From NCBI RefSeq assembly GCF_016056295.1, contig NZ_JAECZB010000006.1, forward strand, positions 29,850 to 93,849: a DNA stretch of 64,000 nucleotides. The letters run 5' to 3'. The notes under the pieces were generated by a model that did no database searches, was not told the origin of the DNA, and was given only the letters and a program-made list of their open reading frames with translations. Positions 7,280 to 17,543 of the stretch are shown here, piece after piece (position 1 is the stretch's first letter; the number at the start of each line of letters is the position of its first letter). A program made the position numbers and the translations under genes. Origin of the DNA: Atlanticothrix silvestris CENA357. GTDB lineage: Bacteria > Cyanobacteriota > Cyanobacteriia > Cyanobacteriales > Nostocaceae.

Positions 7280-8185
7280 CTAAAATCCTAATTTTTCCAG
7301 TACTGGTTTTGTAGAAACAATGTGGCGTTCTAACCCCAGTTCTTTGGGACTAACTCCTAACGCCAAAGCAATTAACTGAGGTAAATGCAGTATTGGTAAA
7401 CCTAGCCTCTGCTCAATTACCTTTTCCACCTCTGGTTGACGCGAATCTAAATTCAGATGGCACAGAGGACAAGGAGTAACTATACAGTCAGCACCAGCCG
7501 CTAAAGCTTCTTGAATGTGCATCCCAGCCATTTTGAAAGATTGGGTAGTAGCGTAACTAGAAAGAGGCCAACCACAGCATTGGGTACGGCCACGGTAATA
7601 AATCGGCGTTGCACCCACCGCACGAAACATATTTTCCATTGCTTCTGGGTGGAAGGGGTCATCGTCAGGCGTAGATTTTTGAGCCCGGAGGAGATAGCAG
7701 CCATAGAAAGCTGCACATTTTAATCCAGCCAACTTACGAGTGACACGTTGGGAAATTTCTTCTAAACCGTAATCTTTAACTAAAGCATAAAGGAGATGTT
7801 TAACTTCAGTACTACCGCGATAAGGTAAACAGCTTTCTTTATGCAGCAAGCCATTTACCTGCTCAATGTAGGCAGGGTTAGTCTTTTGACATTCTTTTAG
7901 ACGTTCATCAACATGACCAATCACACCCTGACAGGTGCTGCAATGAGTCAGTAGAGGTAGATTTAATTCTTCTGCTAAAGCGATATTTCTAGCATTAACA
8001 GTATCTTCCAGTAATTGGGAATCTTCTTTAAACGTCCCAGAACCGCAGCAAGCAGCTTTTTTGAGTTCAATTAATTGAATACCCAATGCTTTAGTTAGGG
8101 CTTGAGTTGACTGGTGAAGTTCCCTGCAAGCTCCTTGAGCAACACAACCAGGGAAGTAAGCGTATTTTAGTGTGTGAGATAGCAT
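7280..8185 (-). CDS. HdrB-like CCG-domain protein (heterodisulfide reductase subunit B family)
   Basis: The 301-residue protein has two cysteine-rich CCG domains. The first holds PGCVAQGACREL, ACCGSGTF and HCSTCQGV; the second holds FYGCYLLR, TQCCGWPLS and TPCPLCHLNLDSRQ. In archaeal HdrB and related proteins these cysteines bind non-cubane iron-sulphur clusters. In cyanobacteria this family is often annotated as HdrB or as an SdhE-like subunit of type E succinate dehydrogenase, but no partner subunit lies nearby, so the electron partners are unknown. The start ATG at 8185 gives MLSHTLKYAYFPGC, with the first motif at the usual place. It is cytoplasmic or membrane-associated; no membrane segment is seen. 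Confidence 0.85.
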   Translation of the reverse strand: MLSHTLKYAYFPGCVAQGACRELHQSTQALTKALGIQLIELKKAACCGSGTFKEDSQLLEDTVNARNIALAEELNLPLLTHCSTCQGVIGHVDERLKECQKTNPAYIEQVNGLLHKESCLPYRGSTEVKHLLYALVKDYGLEEISQRVTRKLAGLKCAAFYGCYLLRAQKSTPDDDPFHPEAMENMFRAVGATPIYYRGRTQCCGWPLSSYATTQSFKMAGMHIQEALAAGADCIVTPCPLCHLNLDSRQPEVEKVIEQRLGLPILHLPQLIALALGVSPKELGLERHIVSTKPVLEKLGF

Positions 8186-8647
8186 ATAAGTATGTTTGGA
8201 TTAGGGCAGCCGCCCCCGACAACAATATAACAATTCTTCAGGTGACTGTTTTATCATTCTTAACAAGTGACACTCATAAGGGAATGTATCTTTATTTGGA
8301 CATTCACCCCCAAATTTAGTAACAATTGGTAGACAGAAGCATTTATGCACTGTGCTGTGCGATCGCATAGCTGATTCTAATGACCAAACTTGCCCTTCTA
8401 GAGCAAGTATTGGACATTTTTTTGATAAAAATGCTTTGGCAACATACTAACTATCGAATAGCGCCTCCTAGTACCCAACTGCTCTTTGAGGAGTTGTCCC
8501 GTTTTGAAAAGAAAAGGGAAAAAGGTTTTCCTCTAGAAAAACCCTTGCTAGTATACGGGCGATCGCGCTTTCCGATAAGATGTATATGCTCAAAAGCACG
8601 TCGCCCGTAAACAGCAGATAGTAGCAACTGGTCAAGGACTTTTATCT
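8186..8647. other. Intergenic region upstream of acpP
   Basis: 462 bases between divergent hdrB-like and acpP. An open frame at 8380-8610 has no recognisable domain and was not accepted. Two HIP1-type sites are present. The promoter of acpP must lie here, but no specific box was identified. Confidence 0.4.
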
Positions 8648-8899
8648 ATGAGCCAAACAGAAATTTTTGACAAGGTTAAAAAGATCGTCGCCGATCAACT
8701 CAGTGTTGAGGCTGAAACCATTACGCCTCAATCCAATTTTGCCAACGATCTAGGGGCAGATTCCTTAGATACCGTTGAATTAGTCATGGCTTTGGAAGAA
8801 GAATTTGATATCGAAATTCCTGATGAAGCCGCCGAAAAGATTACAACGGTTCAAGAAGCGGTGGATTACATCAACAACAAAGTTGCTGCATCCGCCTAA
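8648..8899 (+). CDS. acpP: Acyl carrier protein
   Basis: ACP carries growing acyl chains on a phosphopantetheine arm in type II fatty-acid synthesis. The 83-residue product is acidic, helical and of normal length. The modification site [16 protein letters not shown] is present with the serine at residue 39. The upstream sequence AAGGACTTTTATCT gives an AAGGA ribosome site 9-10 bases before the ATG. fabF follows 250 bp downstream on the same strand, the classic acpP-fabF pair; the gap contains a stem-forming repeat around 9030-9090, so expression may be partly separate. Confidence 0.97.
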   Translation: MSQTEIFDKVKKIVADQLSVEAETITPQSNFANDLGADSLDTVELVMALEEEFDIEIPDEAAEKITTVQEAVDYINNKVAASA

Positions 8900-9149
8900 A
8901 AAATCGAGTTCTGAGTCCTGAGGAGCCAGCGAGCAGTTCAAAAGAGGTTTCCCTTTTGCAAGAAATTGCGGTGCTGCGGGTAGGTTAGCCTGACCCAAGC
9001 GACTGGTGAAAGTGTTGTCTGACTTGAGGAGGCAGTGCCCTAAGCGTAGCTATGCCGCAGGCTTTACGGCGCTGCTTCCTCAGGACTTGGAACTCAGCAC
9101 TGTATTTTCTTGTTTAGATAGCAGCTTTCTCGCCACCTTTAACTGAGTC

Positions 9150-10400
9150 ATGACAGATTATAAACGTAAACGCGTTGTTGTAACTGGTGTTGGCGCGATT
9201 ACACCTATTGGTAACACACCAACAGAATATTGGGAAGGATTATTAAGTGGGCGTAATGGCATTGACAAGATCACCTCATTTGATGCATCTAGCCATGATT
9301 GCCACATTGCTGGTGAGGTGAAAAACTTCGATCCTCATGATTACATGGATCGCAAAGAAGCCAAGCGTATGGATCGATTTGCCCAATTTGGGGTATCGGC
9401 TGCCAAACAAGCCGTATTGGACTCGAAATTAGTCATTAATGAACTAAACGCCGAACAGATAGGGGTGATAATTGGTTCTGGGATTGGCGGCATTAAGGTC
9501 TTGGAAGACCAGCAAACAATCTACCTAAACCGTGGCCCCGATCGCTGTAGCCCATTCATGATTCCAATGATGATTGCCAATATGGCTGCTGGGTTAACGG
9601 CAATTCACACTGGTGCTAAAGGGCCAAATACCTGCGCTGTAACTGCCTGTGCAGCTGGTTCCAACGCCATCGGAGATGCTTTTCGCTTAATTCAAGGAGG
9701 CTATGCCCAAGCGATGATTTGCGGGGGGTGCGAAGCGGCAGTTACACCCTTGTCTGTGGCAGGATTTGCCGCAGCAAGAGCGCTTTCGACTCGCAATGAT
9801 GACCCGGCTCATGCTTGCCGTCCCTTTGACCGCGATCGCGATGGCTTTGTCATGGGTGAAGGTGCAGGAATTTTGATTTTGGAAGAAATGCAACATGCCA
9901 TTAGTCGCGGCGCTCGCATTTATGCCGAGATGGTCGGTTATGGCATGACCTGTGATGCATACCATATCACCTCCCCAGTTCCCGGTGGAGAAGGAGCTGC
10001 CAGAGCCATACAACTGGCCCTGAAGGACGCAGGAATAACCCCAGAACAAGTCAGCTACATCAACGCTCACGGCACTAGTACCCCGGCTAATGATTCAACT
10101 GAAACCGCTGCGATGAAAAAAGCTTTGGGCGAACATGCCTACAAGGTAGCGATTAGCTCAACTAAATCTATGACTGGTCATTTATTGGGTGGTTCTGGTG
10201 GTATCGAAGCAGTCGCAACTGTACTGGCGATCGCTAATGATCAAATTCCCCCAACTTTGAATCTCGAAAATCCCGATCCAGAATGTGATCTAGATTACGT
10301 TCCTAATCATAGTCGCGCTCAAATAATTGAAGTGGCACTATCCAATTCTTTTGGATTTGGTGGCCATAATGTGACTCTAGCCTTTAAAAAATACCCCTAA
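9150..10400 (+). CDS. fabF: Beta-ketoacyl-ACP synthase II
   Basis: FabF condenses malonyl-ACP with acyl-ACP during chain elongation. The 416-residue product shows the full catalytic set: active cysteine 167 in TACAAGSNAIGDAF, histidine 307 in NAHGTSTPANDSTET, lysine 339 in SSTKSMTGH, and histidine 344. The start VVVTGVGAITPIGN and the end NSFGFGGHNVTL are typical of the family. The length is normal. It lies downstream of acpP and upstream of tkt, all on the plus strand. A type I or mitochondrial-like enzyme is excluded by close resemblance to bacterial FabF blocks. Confidence 0.97.
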   Translation: MTDYKRKRVVVTGVGAITPIGNTPTEYWEGLLSGRNGIDKITSFDASSHDCHIAGEVKNFDPHDYMDRKEAKRMDRFAQFGVSAAKQAVLDSKLVINELNAEQIGVIIGSGIGGIKVLEDQQTIYLNRGPDRCSPFMIPMMIANMAAGLTAIHTGAKGPNTCAVTACAAGSNAIGDAFRLIQGGYAQAMICGGCEAAVTPLSVAGFAAARALSTRNDDPAHACRPFDRDRDGFVMGEGAGILILEEMQHAISRGARIYAEMVGYGMTCDAYHITSPVPGGEGAARAIQLALKDAGITPEQVSYINAHGTSTPANDSTETAAMKKALGEHAYKVAISSTKSMTGHLLGGSGGIEAVATVLAIANDQIPPTLNLENPDPECDLDYVPNHSRAQIIEVALSNSFGFGGHNVTLAFKKYP

Positions 10401-10656
10401 AATTTCAAATTTTGCCACTGGTCAACTCCGCTAAAACTAAGGCGTGAAAAGTATCATAGATATCATTCCCTGATAAACTAGGCGTTCAATATGACCAAAT
10501 TATCAGCTTGATTTATCACCAGAAACTCAGGAGATCCCGCTTGTAGATCAACAATCCGGAATGGGATGATGAAGATACTGCGGGGGAATCTAAAAACAAC
10601 CCCGGCAAGAGTGAAAGCTACGAAGAGTACTAACCCGTCGTTAAGAACAAGAGATT

Positions 10657-12669
10657 ATGGCTGTTGCAACCCAATCCCTCGAAGAACTTTGTATTAACTC
10701 GATTCGCTTTTTGGCTATTGATGCCGTAGAAAAGGCAAAATCGGGACACCCAGGACTGCCGATGGGCGCGGCTCCGATGGCTTTCGTACTTTGGGATCGC
10801 TTTATGCGATATAACCCCAAGAATCCTAAGTGGTTCAACCGCGATCGCTTTGTCTTGTCTGCTGGTCACGGCTCGATGTTGCTGTATGCCCTGCTTTATT
10901 TGACAGGCTTCGACAGCGTGAGTATTGAAGATATCAAGCAATTCCGTCAGTGGGAATCCAAAACCCCTGGACACCCCGAAAACTTCATGACCCCCGGCGT
11001 GGAAGTCACCACAGGCCCCCTAGGTCAAGGAATTGCCAATGGAGTCGGTTTAGCGATCGCAGAAGCGCACCTTGCCGCCAAGTTTAACAAACCCGATGCC
11101 AAAATTGTTGACCACTACACCTACGTAATTTTAGGTGATGGTTGCAATATGGAAGGAATTTCCGGTGAAGCTTGTTCTTTTGCAGGGCATCTGGGACTAG
11201 GCAAATTAATTGCTTTGTACGACGACAACCACATCTCTATCGATGGTTCTACAGATGTAGCATTCACCGAAGATGTTTCTAAGCGTTTTGAAGCTTATGG
11301 TTGGCACGTTCTGCACGTTGAAAATGGTAATACCGATTTAGCAGCGATTGAAAAAGCAATCAACGAAGCTAAAGCTGTCACCGATAAGCCATCCATGATT
11401 AAGGTGACAACCACTATTGGTTACGGTTCGCCCAACAAACAAAATACTGCTGGTGTTCACGGTGCTGCTTTGGGTGCTGACGAAATAGCTTTAACTCGGA
11501 ACAACTTGAAGTGGGAACACGAACCTTTTGTAGTACCCCAAGACGCTCTTGACCATACACGCAAAGCAGTTGAGCGCGGCGCTAACTACGAAGCTGAATG
11601 GAACAAAACCTTAGATGCTTACAAAGGCAAATATCCCCAAGAAGCAGCTGAATTTGAGCGTTACATTAGCGGCAAACTCCCCGACGGTTGGGATAAAGTA
11701 CTACCAACCTACACCCCAGAAGACAAAGGATTACCTACCCGCAAACACTCGGAAACCTGTCTCAACAAAATAGCGGCGGTTTTACCTGAATTGATCGGTG
11801 GTTCGGCTGACTTGACTCATTCCAACCTAACCGAAGTTAAAGGCAAAGGCGATTTCCAAAAAGGGCAATACCAAAACCCCAACATCCACTTTGGTGTACG
11901 GGAACATGGTATGGGCGCAATCTGCAACGGCATAGCACTGCATAATTCGGGATTAATTCCTTACGGCGCTACCTTTTTGATTTTTACAGACTACATGCGT
12001 GCTGCCATCCGCTTATCGGCTCTATCCCAAGCCGGCGTGATTTGGGTGATGACTCACGACTCAATTGGACAAGGTGAAGATGGCCCCACACACCAACCAA
12101 TTGAAACTCTAGCTTCCTTGAGAGCTATTCCTAATCTCACAGTGATTCGCCCCGCAGACGGGAACGAATGTTCTGGTGCTTATAAAGTGGCAATTGAGAA
12201 GGCCAAGCAAAACGATCCAACTCTGTTGGCGTTTACCCGTCAAAATGTTCCAAATTTGGCAGGTACGTCAATTGAAGGTGTAGCGAAAGGTGGATACACA
12301 GTATTGGATAGCCAAGGTACACCAGATATCATCCTGATTGGTACTGGTTCAGAATTGAGCCTTTGTGTTACCGCAGCGGAAAAACTTACCAGCGAAGGTA
12401 AAAAAGTCCGCGTTGTCTCTATGCCCTCAACTGATTTATTTGATGCTCAGGATGCGGCTTATAAAGAGTCTGTTCTGCCTAAAGCTGTCACCAAGCGGTT
12501 GTCTGTAGAAGCTGCTGCTAGTTTCGGCTGGCACAAGTATGTAGGTACCGAAGGCGATACTGTCAGCATTGATCGTTTTGGTGCTTCGGCTCCAGGCGGT
12601 GTCTGTATGGAGAAGTTTGGCTTCAGTGTTGATAATGTGTTAGCTAAGGCTAAACAATTGTTGGGTTAA
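10657..12669 (+). CDS. tkt: Transketolase
   Basis: Transketolase transfers two-carbon units between sugar phosphates in the Calvin cycle and pentose phosphate pathway, using thiamine diphosphate. The 670-residue product has the TPP-binding block [13 protein letters not shown] (near residue 160), the phosphate-binding segments [12 protein letters not shown] and [13 protein letters not shown], the pyrimidine domain [17 protein letters not shown] with its catalytic glutamate, and [15 protein letters not shown]. The C-terminal domain [11 protein letters not shown] is intact. It has a 255-bp leader region and ends at a strong terminator (12700-12725). The gene is single, as usual in cyanobacteria. 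Confidence 0.97.
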   Translation: MAVATQSLEELCINSIRFLAIDAVEKAKSGHPGLPMGAAPMAFVLWDRFMRYNPKNPKWFNRDRFVLSAGHGSMLLYALLYLTGFDSVSIEDIKQFRQWESKTPGHPENFMTPGVEVTTGPLGQGIANGVGLAIAEAHLAAKFNKPDAKIVDHYTYVILGDGCNMEGISGEACSFAGHLGLGKLIALYDDNHISIDGSTDVAFTEDVSKRFEAYGWHVLHVENGNTDLAAIEKAINEAKAVTDKPSMIKVTTTIGYGSPNKQNTAGVHGAALGADEIALTRNNLKWEHEPFVVPQDALDHTRKAVERGANYEAEWNKTLDAYKGKYPQEAAEFERYISGKLPDGWDKVLPTYTPEDKGLPTRKHSETCLNKIAAVLPELIGGSADLTHSNLTEVKGKGDFQKGQYQNPNIHFGVREHGMGAICNGIALHNSGLIPYGATFLIFTDYMRAAIRLSALSQAGVIWVMTHDSIGQGEDGPTHQPIETLASLRAIPNLTVIRPADGNECSGAYKVAIEKAKQNDPTLLAFTRQNVPNLAGTSIEGVAKGGYTVLDSQGTPDIILIGTGSELSLCVTAAEKLTSEGKKVRVVSMPSTDLFDAQDAAYKESVLPKAVTKRLSVEAAASFGWHKYVGTEGDTVSIDRFGASAPGGVCMEKFGFSVDNVLAKAKQLLG

Positions 12670-12699
12670 TAGCAACTGAATGTTCTCTAATATTTTGAA

Positions 12700-12725
12700 G
12701 TGGGCTGAAAAGCCCGCTTTTTTTT
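12700..12725 (+). terminator. Rho-independent terminator after tkt
   Basis: GTGGGCT-GAAA-AGCCCGC forms a 7-bp stem (one G-T pair) with a tetraloop, followed by eight or more T residues. It lies 31 bp after the tkt stop. Confidence 0.85.
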
Positions 12726-12726
12726 G

Positions 12727-12948
12727 GGCGTTGCTGAATGGAAATATGGATTTGTCTCACGCAGAGGCGCAGAGTCGCAGAGAGTAAAATTTGAAATGTG
12801 GAATTTTTAAATTTTATGTTCTAAGCTGTTATGCATTTAATTTGTACAACATTTACCTGATGACTGTTAACCGTCAACAGTCAACAGTTAATGACCATCA
12901 AGAGTGTTTATATACTTTAGACGCGCATCAGCTTAATTCAGCAACGCC
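12727..12948. mobile_element. Fold-back element with GGCGTTGC ends, containing a second repeat
   Basis: The ends GGCGTTGCTGAAT and ATTCAGCAACGCC are perfect 13-bp inverted repeats. The interior has a CGCAGAGGCGCAGAG motif and a 110-bp dispersed repeat (about 12824-12937) that recurs at 42757-42890 and, inverted and partial, at 52388-52450. No target duplication was seen. A related, shorter element with GGCGTTGC ends lies at 28698-28853. Confidence 0.65.
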
Positions 12949-12955
12949 TGAATCG

Positions 12956-14353
12956 TTATATTGCCAAGGCTGGACGATGATCAATCCAAGGGTTAGCTGC
13001 TTCTAATTGTGCTGCTAGGCTAATCAAGGTGGCTTCAGCCGCAGGCTTACCAATGAGCTGCACACTTATGGGTAATCCATTACTATCAAAACCTACAGGA
13101 ATTGCGATCGCAGGTTGTCCGGTGGCATTAGCTGCTGGACAAGGAGCCACCCAACGCACAATATTTTGGAATGTCTCTTCTGGACTGAGATTAGCCCATT
13201 CGCCAATGCGGATGGGTGAATGTAAATAAACTGGTAATACCAATACGTCTACGGTATCGAAAAATGCCACAATTTGCCGTGCGGCTATCTGCATTTGGGA
13301 AACCGCTTGCAGGTATTCAGGAACAGAACCGGTGCGTGCAAATAGCCAGCGATTCACAGGTTGTAACACCTCAATAGGTAGTCCTGATGCTGCTATGCCA
13401 GCTTGCCACACGGCTTGAAACGGTTCAACTAAGCTGCTGAAATCAGGACATTTCTCTTCAACTTTATGACCAAGCTGTCCTAATAACTGCACTGTTGCCA
13501 GGACACCTTGCTGACAGTTAGCATCAGCTTCGCCCAGGGGAGGAATATTAGTAGAAAAGGCAACTCGCAAAGCACCAAGTTTTTCTTGAGTGGCGGCGAG
13601 AAATGATGTTTCGGGGTCTGCTAACCAGTAAGGATCGCCTGTGACATAGCCAGAGATAGCATCTAAGAGGGCAGCTGCATCAGCTACAGTCCGGGCAATT
13701 GGCCCATTGGTGGCAATTCCTGCATGGCGATCGCCTAATGGTGCTTTACTCACCCTTCCCCGTGATGGTTTGATGCCTACCAAACCACAACAAGCCGCAG
13801 GGCCGCGAACCGAACCACCACCATCAGAACCTTGAGCGATCGCACATAATCCCGCTGCTACTGATGCTGCTGCACCGCCACTAGAACCGCCTGGGGTATA
13901 TTCTAAATTCCACGGATTTCTGGCTGGAGGAAATCCTGTCGGTTCGCTGTAAGGAAATGAACCTATTTCTGAAGTTGCTGTTTTACCCAGAATAATAAAC
14001 CCAGCTTGCTTAATCCGGGTAACAACTCCATCATCATATTGAGGAATATTATTTAGTAAAGCTGGATTTCCGTATGTACAAGGTACACCAGCTACAGCGT
14101 TAAGGTCTTTAATAGAAATCGGTACCCCAAAAAACGGCGGTAGTTCTGAGGTTGTTGTCAGCATTTGGGTTTTGGCTGTAGCATCTGCGATCGCTAATTC
14201 TGCCGTCACCGTAAAATAACTTCCCAATTGAGGATTTAACTGCTGAATCCGTTTTAAATATATTTCCACTAACTCTAGTGGTGATACTTCCCGGCAACCT
14301 ATTAAGCGTGCCAACTCTAGTGCTGGGGTAAAAGCTAAATCAATTTCATTCAT
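12956..14353 (-). CDS. Amidase signature family protein
   Basis: The 465-residue protein belongs to the amidase signature family (GatA-like fold), which hydrolyses amide bonds. The Ser-cisSer-Lys triad can be placed: lysine in ISIKDLNAVAG and the serines in GGSSGGAAASVAAGL with the following GSDGGGSVRGPA block. Cys-Gly of CCGLVGIKPSRGRVS is also typical. It is probably not the GatA subunit of the tRNA amidotransferase, since it stands alone without gatC/gatB and the C-terminal half is more like stand-alone amidases (VLPVYLHSP, NATGQPAIAIPVGF). The substrate is unknown. The last codons lie 8 bp from the fold-back element ending at 12948. Confidence 0.9.
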   Translation of the reverse strand: MNEIDLAFTPALELARLIGCREVSPLELVEIYLKRIQQLNPQLGSYFTVTAELAIADATAKTQMLTTTSELPPFFGVPISIKDLNAVAGVPCTYGNPALLNNIPQYDDGVVTRIKQAGFIILGKTATSEIGSFPYSEPTGFPPARNPWNLEYTPGGSSGGAAASVAAGLCAIAQGSDGGGSVRGPAACCGLVGIKPSRGRVSKAPLGDRHAGIATNGPIARTVADAAALLDAISGYVTGDPYWLADPETSFLAATQEKLGALRVAFSTNIPPLGEADANCQQGVLATVQLLGQLGHKVEEKCPDFSSLVEPFQAVWQAGIAASGLPIEVLQPVNRWLFARTGSVPEYLQAVSQMQIAARQIVAFFDTVDVLVLPVYLHSPIRIGEWANLSPEETFQNIVRWVAPCPAANATGQPAIAIPVGFDSNGLPISVQLIGKPAAEATLISLAAQLEAANPWIDHRPALAI

Positions 14354-14569
14354 AAAATTAGTTATTGGACTGTTTTGTCTTCTTCTACAAGTTTCAAACT
14401 GGACTTGTTACTTTAGCAAAATTTCCGGGAACTATAAATCTATCGCTCTTAAGATTTCTCAATTAGCCAGGATGCTTAGCTTCAACCAGGTTGGTTAAAC
14501 TCCTAAGTACACTGCAAAGACATTTGAATTGTTTCACATAACCTTTTTACAAATCCCCAAGGGATATTT

Positions 14570-16090
14570 ATGGCTGACCTAGAAAAACTTGTTAATGAAT
14601 TACCAAAACTTATTTATAGCCTGAATTTAACTATTGGTAATTCGCACGAAATTATGCAACAAATTGCCCTAATAAATCATGTTCAAGAACAACTACACAA
14701 TATTCAAAAGCTAATTGTTCAAGAATTAAGGTTTGCTAAAATTAAAAATGCTGCAATCAGTACATTACCTCGAATCAGTAAAGCAGACAGCTTGTTGATT
14801 CCTAGTATTGATTTAGAACATATTACTGTTAATAATAGAGCCACCTTTATTATAAGGAATTTTGGTAACTTAGAAACAAAAATATCATTAACTGATTTAC
14901 AAATAAAAATTGATAGCTGGACTGAATGGGGTAATTTGCTTCAGGCTTTAGCCGCAGATATTTTAAGTGATCCTCAATTAGTAAATCAACTTAATTCTAA
15001 TATTAATGACCCCAGTATTCCAGCTAAATTTACAGAATTAAATAAGATATTAGACCATAATTTAGTATCTAAAAATCCTATTAATTTAAAACAGCAATCT
15101 CTACATATAATTAATATTTCACAAGATATTTTAGAAGTAAAACAAAGATTAAATTATGTTATTACTACTATTAAAAATAGTCATAGCCTATTGACTATCT
15201 TGCTAGGTATATCCTCATTTTTTGGGAAATCTGGATTTACTTTAGAATGGTTGGATGATGAACACGAGTTAATTATATCTAGTGATGGTAAATTTCAAGA
15301 ATTAACAGAGATTATTAGTGACTGTGAATTATTTCAACAAGAAATTGATAGTTTGCTCTTACGAAGTAAAAATTTAAAATTACAAGCAGAACAAGCCTTA
15401 ATTAATATTGAACAAGAAAATCAGTCAAAGCAAGATGCTCAAAATACAGCAAAATTAGCGCCTCAATTTGTAGAAAAAAAACCACAAAATTTTTTTATTG
15501 TAGGACGTTCAATTTCACTTGTAGCCTCAAGTTTAGTAGTTTTAGGTTTTGGCGGCTGGATTAGTAAGGATAAAATTCCCCATTTTCAACAACAAAGCGC
15601 GATTGCCAGTCAGGAAGCCAGTGCAGTTACTAATTTTACATCTGCTTTAAAACTCGGTACAGAAGCTTCTGCTTTAGTGCAAAGTCCACCCCATCCTCTA
15701 ATAGTGTGGCAACAAGCAAAAACCAAATGGCAGCAAGCAATTAATTTATTAACAAGTGTTCCTGAAGAAACATCAGTTGCTGTCAAAGCAAAACAGAAAT
15801 TAATTCGCTATCGAATTAACTACAATGCTATTAGCCAAAAAGTTTTAGTTGAAAAAAAAGCATTAGCAGACTTGGAATCAGCTCATAAGTTAGCAATAGA
15901 AGCTGCTTTTTTTGTCCAAACTTCGCCTAATTCAGTATTAGTTTGGCAGCAAGCTAAAGAAAAATGGCAGCAAGCAATTAATTTATTAGAAGCTATTCCA
16001 GCAAGTACTGCTGTTTCTCCACAGGCTAAGGAGATGCTTGCTAGCTATAAAACTAATTATGCAGCCATTAGTGCCATAGTTAAAAACTAA
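14570..16090 (+). CDS. Coiled-coil membrane protein with two WQQAK-type repeats
   Basis: The 506-residue protein has an Asn/Ile/Leu-rich helical N-terminal region (1-300), a lysine- and glutamine-rich segment, one membrane span near residues 308-328 ([24 protein letters not shown]), and a C-terminal region with two copies of a ~75-residue unit. Each unit contains A..LA.EA..FVQ, a P-rich turn, [15 protein letters not shown], a proline-valine break, and a final helix ending YNAIS/YAAIS. I know this unit from many cyanobacterial proteins of unknown role, sometimes attached to kinases or peptidases. No catalytic domain is visible. The last codon overlaps the convergent map gene by 4 bp. AT-richer than neighbours. 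Function unknown. Confidence 0.75.
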   Translation: MADLEKLVNELPKLIYSLNLTIGNSHEIMQQIALINHVQEQLHNIQKLIVQELRFAKIKNAAISTLPRISKADSLLIPSIDLEHITVNNRATFIIRNFGNLETKISLTDLQIKIDSWTEWGNLLQALAADILSDPQLVNQLNSNINDPSIPAKFTELNKILDHNLVSKNPINLKQQSLHIINISQDILEVKQRLNYVITTIKNSHSLLTILLGISSFFGKSGFTLEWLDDEHELIISSDGKFQELTEIISDCELFQQEIDSLLLRSKNLKLQAEQALINIEQENQSKQDAQNTAKLAPQFVEKKPQNFFIVGRSISLVASSLVVLGFGGWISKDKIPHFQQQSAIASQEASAVTNFTSALKLGTEASALVQSPPHPLIVWQQAKTKWQQAINLLTSVPEETSVAVKAKQKLIRYRINYNAISQKVLVEKKALADLESAHKLAIEAAFFVQTSPNSVLVWQQAKEKWQQAINLLEAIPASTAVSPQAKEMLASYKTNYAAISAIVKN

Positions 16091-16914
16091 ACTTTCGTGC
16101 GATCAGTTAAAATTTCATAACCAGTTTCTGTGACTAAAACTGTATGCTCAAACTGGGCTGACAAAGCATTATCTACAGTTACCGCTGTCCATCGGTCAGA
16201 TAATGTCCGCGTGTGCTTAGAACCTGCATTTAAAATTGGTTCAATGGCTAATGTCATCCCCGCACGGAGTTTCACATTCGGCATGTACTGAGTCCGAAAA
16301 TTAAAGACTGAAGGTTCTTCGTGCAAGTTACGACCTACACCGTGTCCGGTAAACTCTTCTACCACACTAAAACCATTAGCTTTTACATGGTCTTCTATTG
16401 CCCCAGCCAAGTCAAGTAAGTATGCACCCGCCTTGACTTGTTCAATACCTTTATAAAGAGATTCTTCAGCTACGCGAATTAATTTAGCAGCTTCAGGAGT
16501 CACTTCACCCACGGCAATTGTAATGCAAGAATCACCATGAAACCCTTGATAATAAGCACCAGTATCTACTTTTAATACATCTCCAGTCCGAATTACTTTC
16601 TTCTTACTTGGGATACCATGCACAACTTCATTGTTAATACTGGAGCAGATAGAACCAGAAAAACCATGATATCCCTTAAAGCTTGGTGTTGCATCCATTT
16701 CTCGGATACGTTTTTCTGCATAAGCATCCAAGTCAGCTGTAGTCATTCCTGGCTTGACATACTCAGAAATTTCTTTGAGTACAGTAGCCACAATTTTTGC
16801 TGATTGCCGCATAATTTCAATTTCGCGCGGCGATTTAATTTCAATACCTCGGCGTTGTTTTTTTGCAGGTGTAGGCTTAGCTGGTTGAGAAAGTAAGTTA
16901 CTGAAAATGTTCAT
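16087..16914 (-). CDS. map: Methionine aminopeptidase, type I
   Basis: MetAP removes the initiator methionine co-translationally. The 275-residue product has the M24 pita-bread fold and five metal ligands: two aspartates in [17 protein letters not shown], histidine in [13 protein letters not shown], glutamate in [10 protein letters not shown] and glutamate in QFEHTVLV. About 25 extra N-terminal residues ([17 protein letters not shown]) precede the usual start at [12 protein letters not shown]; this is a short basic/proline-rich extension, not a zinc finger. It is convergent with, and overlaps, the coiled-coil protein gene. Confidence 0.95.
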   Translation of the reverse strand: MNIFSNLLSQPAKPTPAKKQRRGIEIKSPREIEIMRQSAKIVATVLKEISEYVKPGMTTADLDAYAEKRIREMDATPSFKGYHGFSGSICSSINNEVVHGIPSKKKVIRTGDVLKVDTGAYYQGFHGDSCITIAVGEVTPEAAKLIRVAEESLYKGIEQVKAGAYLLDLAGAIEDHVKANGFSVVEEFTGHGVGRNLHEEPSVFNFRTQYMPNVKLRAGMTLAIEPILNAGSKHTRTLSDRWTAVTVDNALSAQFEHTVLVTETGYEILTDRTKV

Positions 16915-17090
16915 GGGAAGTTAATAAATTACCTGTATCTTGGCGCTACAGTGGTAGTGTTTTTTCTAGATTAGTTGAGAAATAATATCTATATTTACGT
17001 TAACTTATTTTTCGACCCATACTCTATTTGTGAAAATGGGCATGGGGTATCTGTGTCTATATTGGAAATATTCTTGTACTTATATAGTAG

Positions 17091-17540
17091 TTAATTGCTG
17101 ACTACAATCTCTCCAGTCATACCTGCTTCTGTATGTCCCGGTATTGAACAGCGTAAGCTATAGTTTCCTGACTTTAGCGGTACAAATACCCATTCAGCCT
17201 CGCCATCTGGCTTCAGTTCTAGTTCGTGGATGGCTCCTTTAATTTCTACTTTGCCCGCTTCGACTTTTTGTGTCCAGATGTCATCGGCAAAATCCTTAGC
17301 AGTAAAATAGTGCTTCAATTGACTGGGATTGGTCAGATGAAGTTGGTAACGTTTGCCAGCTTTTAATTCTAGGTGATTTGGTTCAAACTTAAGTTCATTG
17401 GCAGTATTGCCTAAACTAACTGTGATTTTTGTCGCTGGTTGTTTGAGTAAATCACCAGATAAATTTGCTGCCATTGCAGGAGTGGCACCGATCAAACCTA
17501 GACACAGCAATAATAATAACTGAAGGATAAATGCTTTCAT
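17091..17540 (-). CDS. Secreted cupredoxin with full type 1 copper ligand set
   Basis: The 149-residue protein has a signal peptide (1-24, cut after AMA) and a plastocyanin-like domain. The likely copper ligands are His77 (LKHYFTAKDF), Cys131, His136 and Met141 in CSIPGHTEAGM. The ligand spacing Cys-N4-His-N4-Met matches type 1 copper proteins. The sequence is not close to plastocyanin PetE or to cytochrome oxidase subunit II, so it is a stand-alone periplasmic electron carrier or copper protein of unknown partner. It lies 3 bp downstream of the M16 peptidase gene on the same strand, so the two are probably co-transcribed. Confidence 0.85.
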   Translation of the reverse strand: MKAFILQLLLLLCLGLIGATPAMAANLSGDLLKQPATKITVSLGNTANELKFEPNHLELKAGKRYQLHLTNPSQLKHYFTAKDFADDIWTQKVEAGKVEIKGAIHELELKPDGEAEWVFVPLKSGNYSLRCSIPGHTEAGMTGEIVVSN

Positions 17541-17543
17541 CTT

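Noticed and set aside
8380..8610. 76-codon open frame upstream of acpP
   Set aside because: No recognisable domain, no ribosome site, and composition of intergenic DNA with a HIP1 site; most likely chance.
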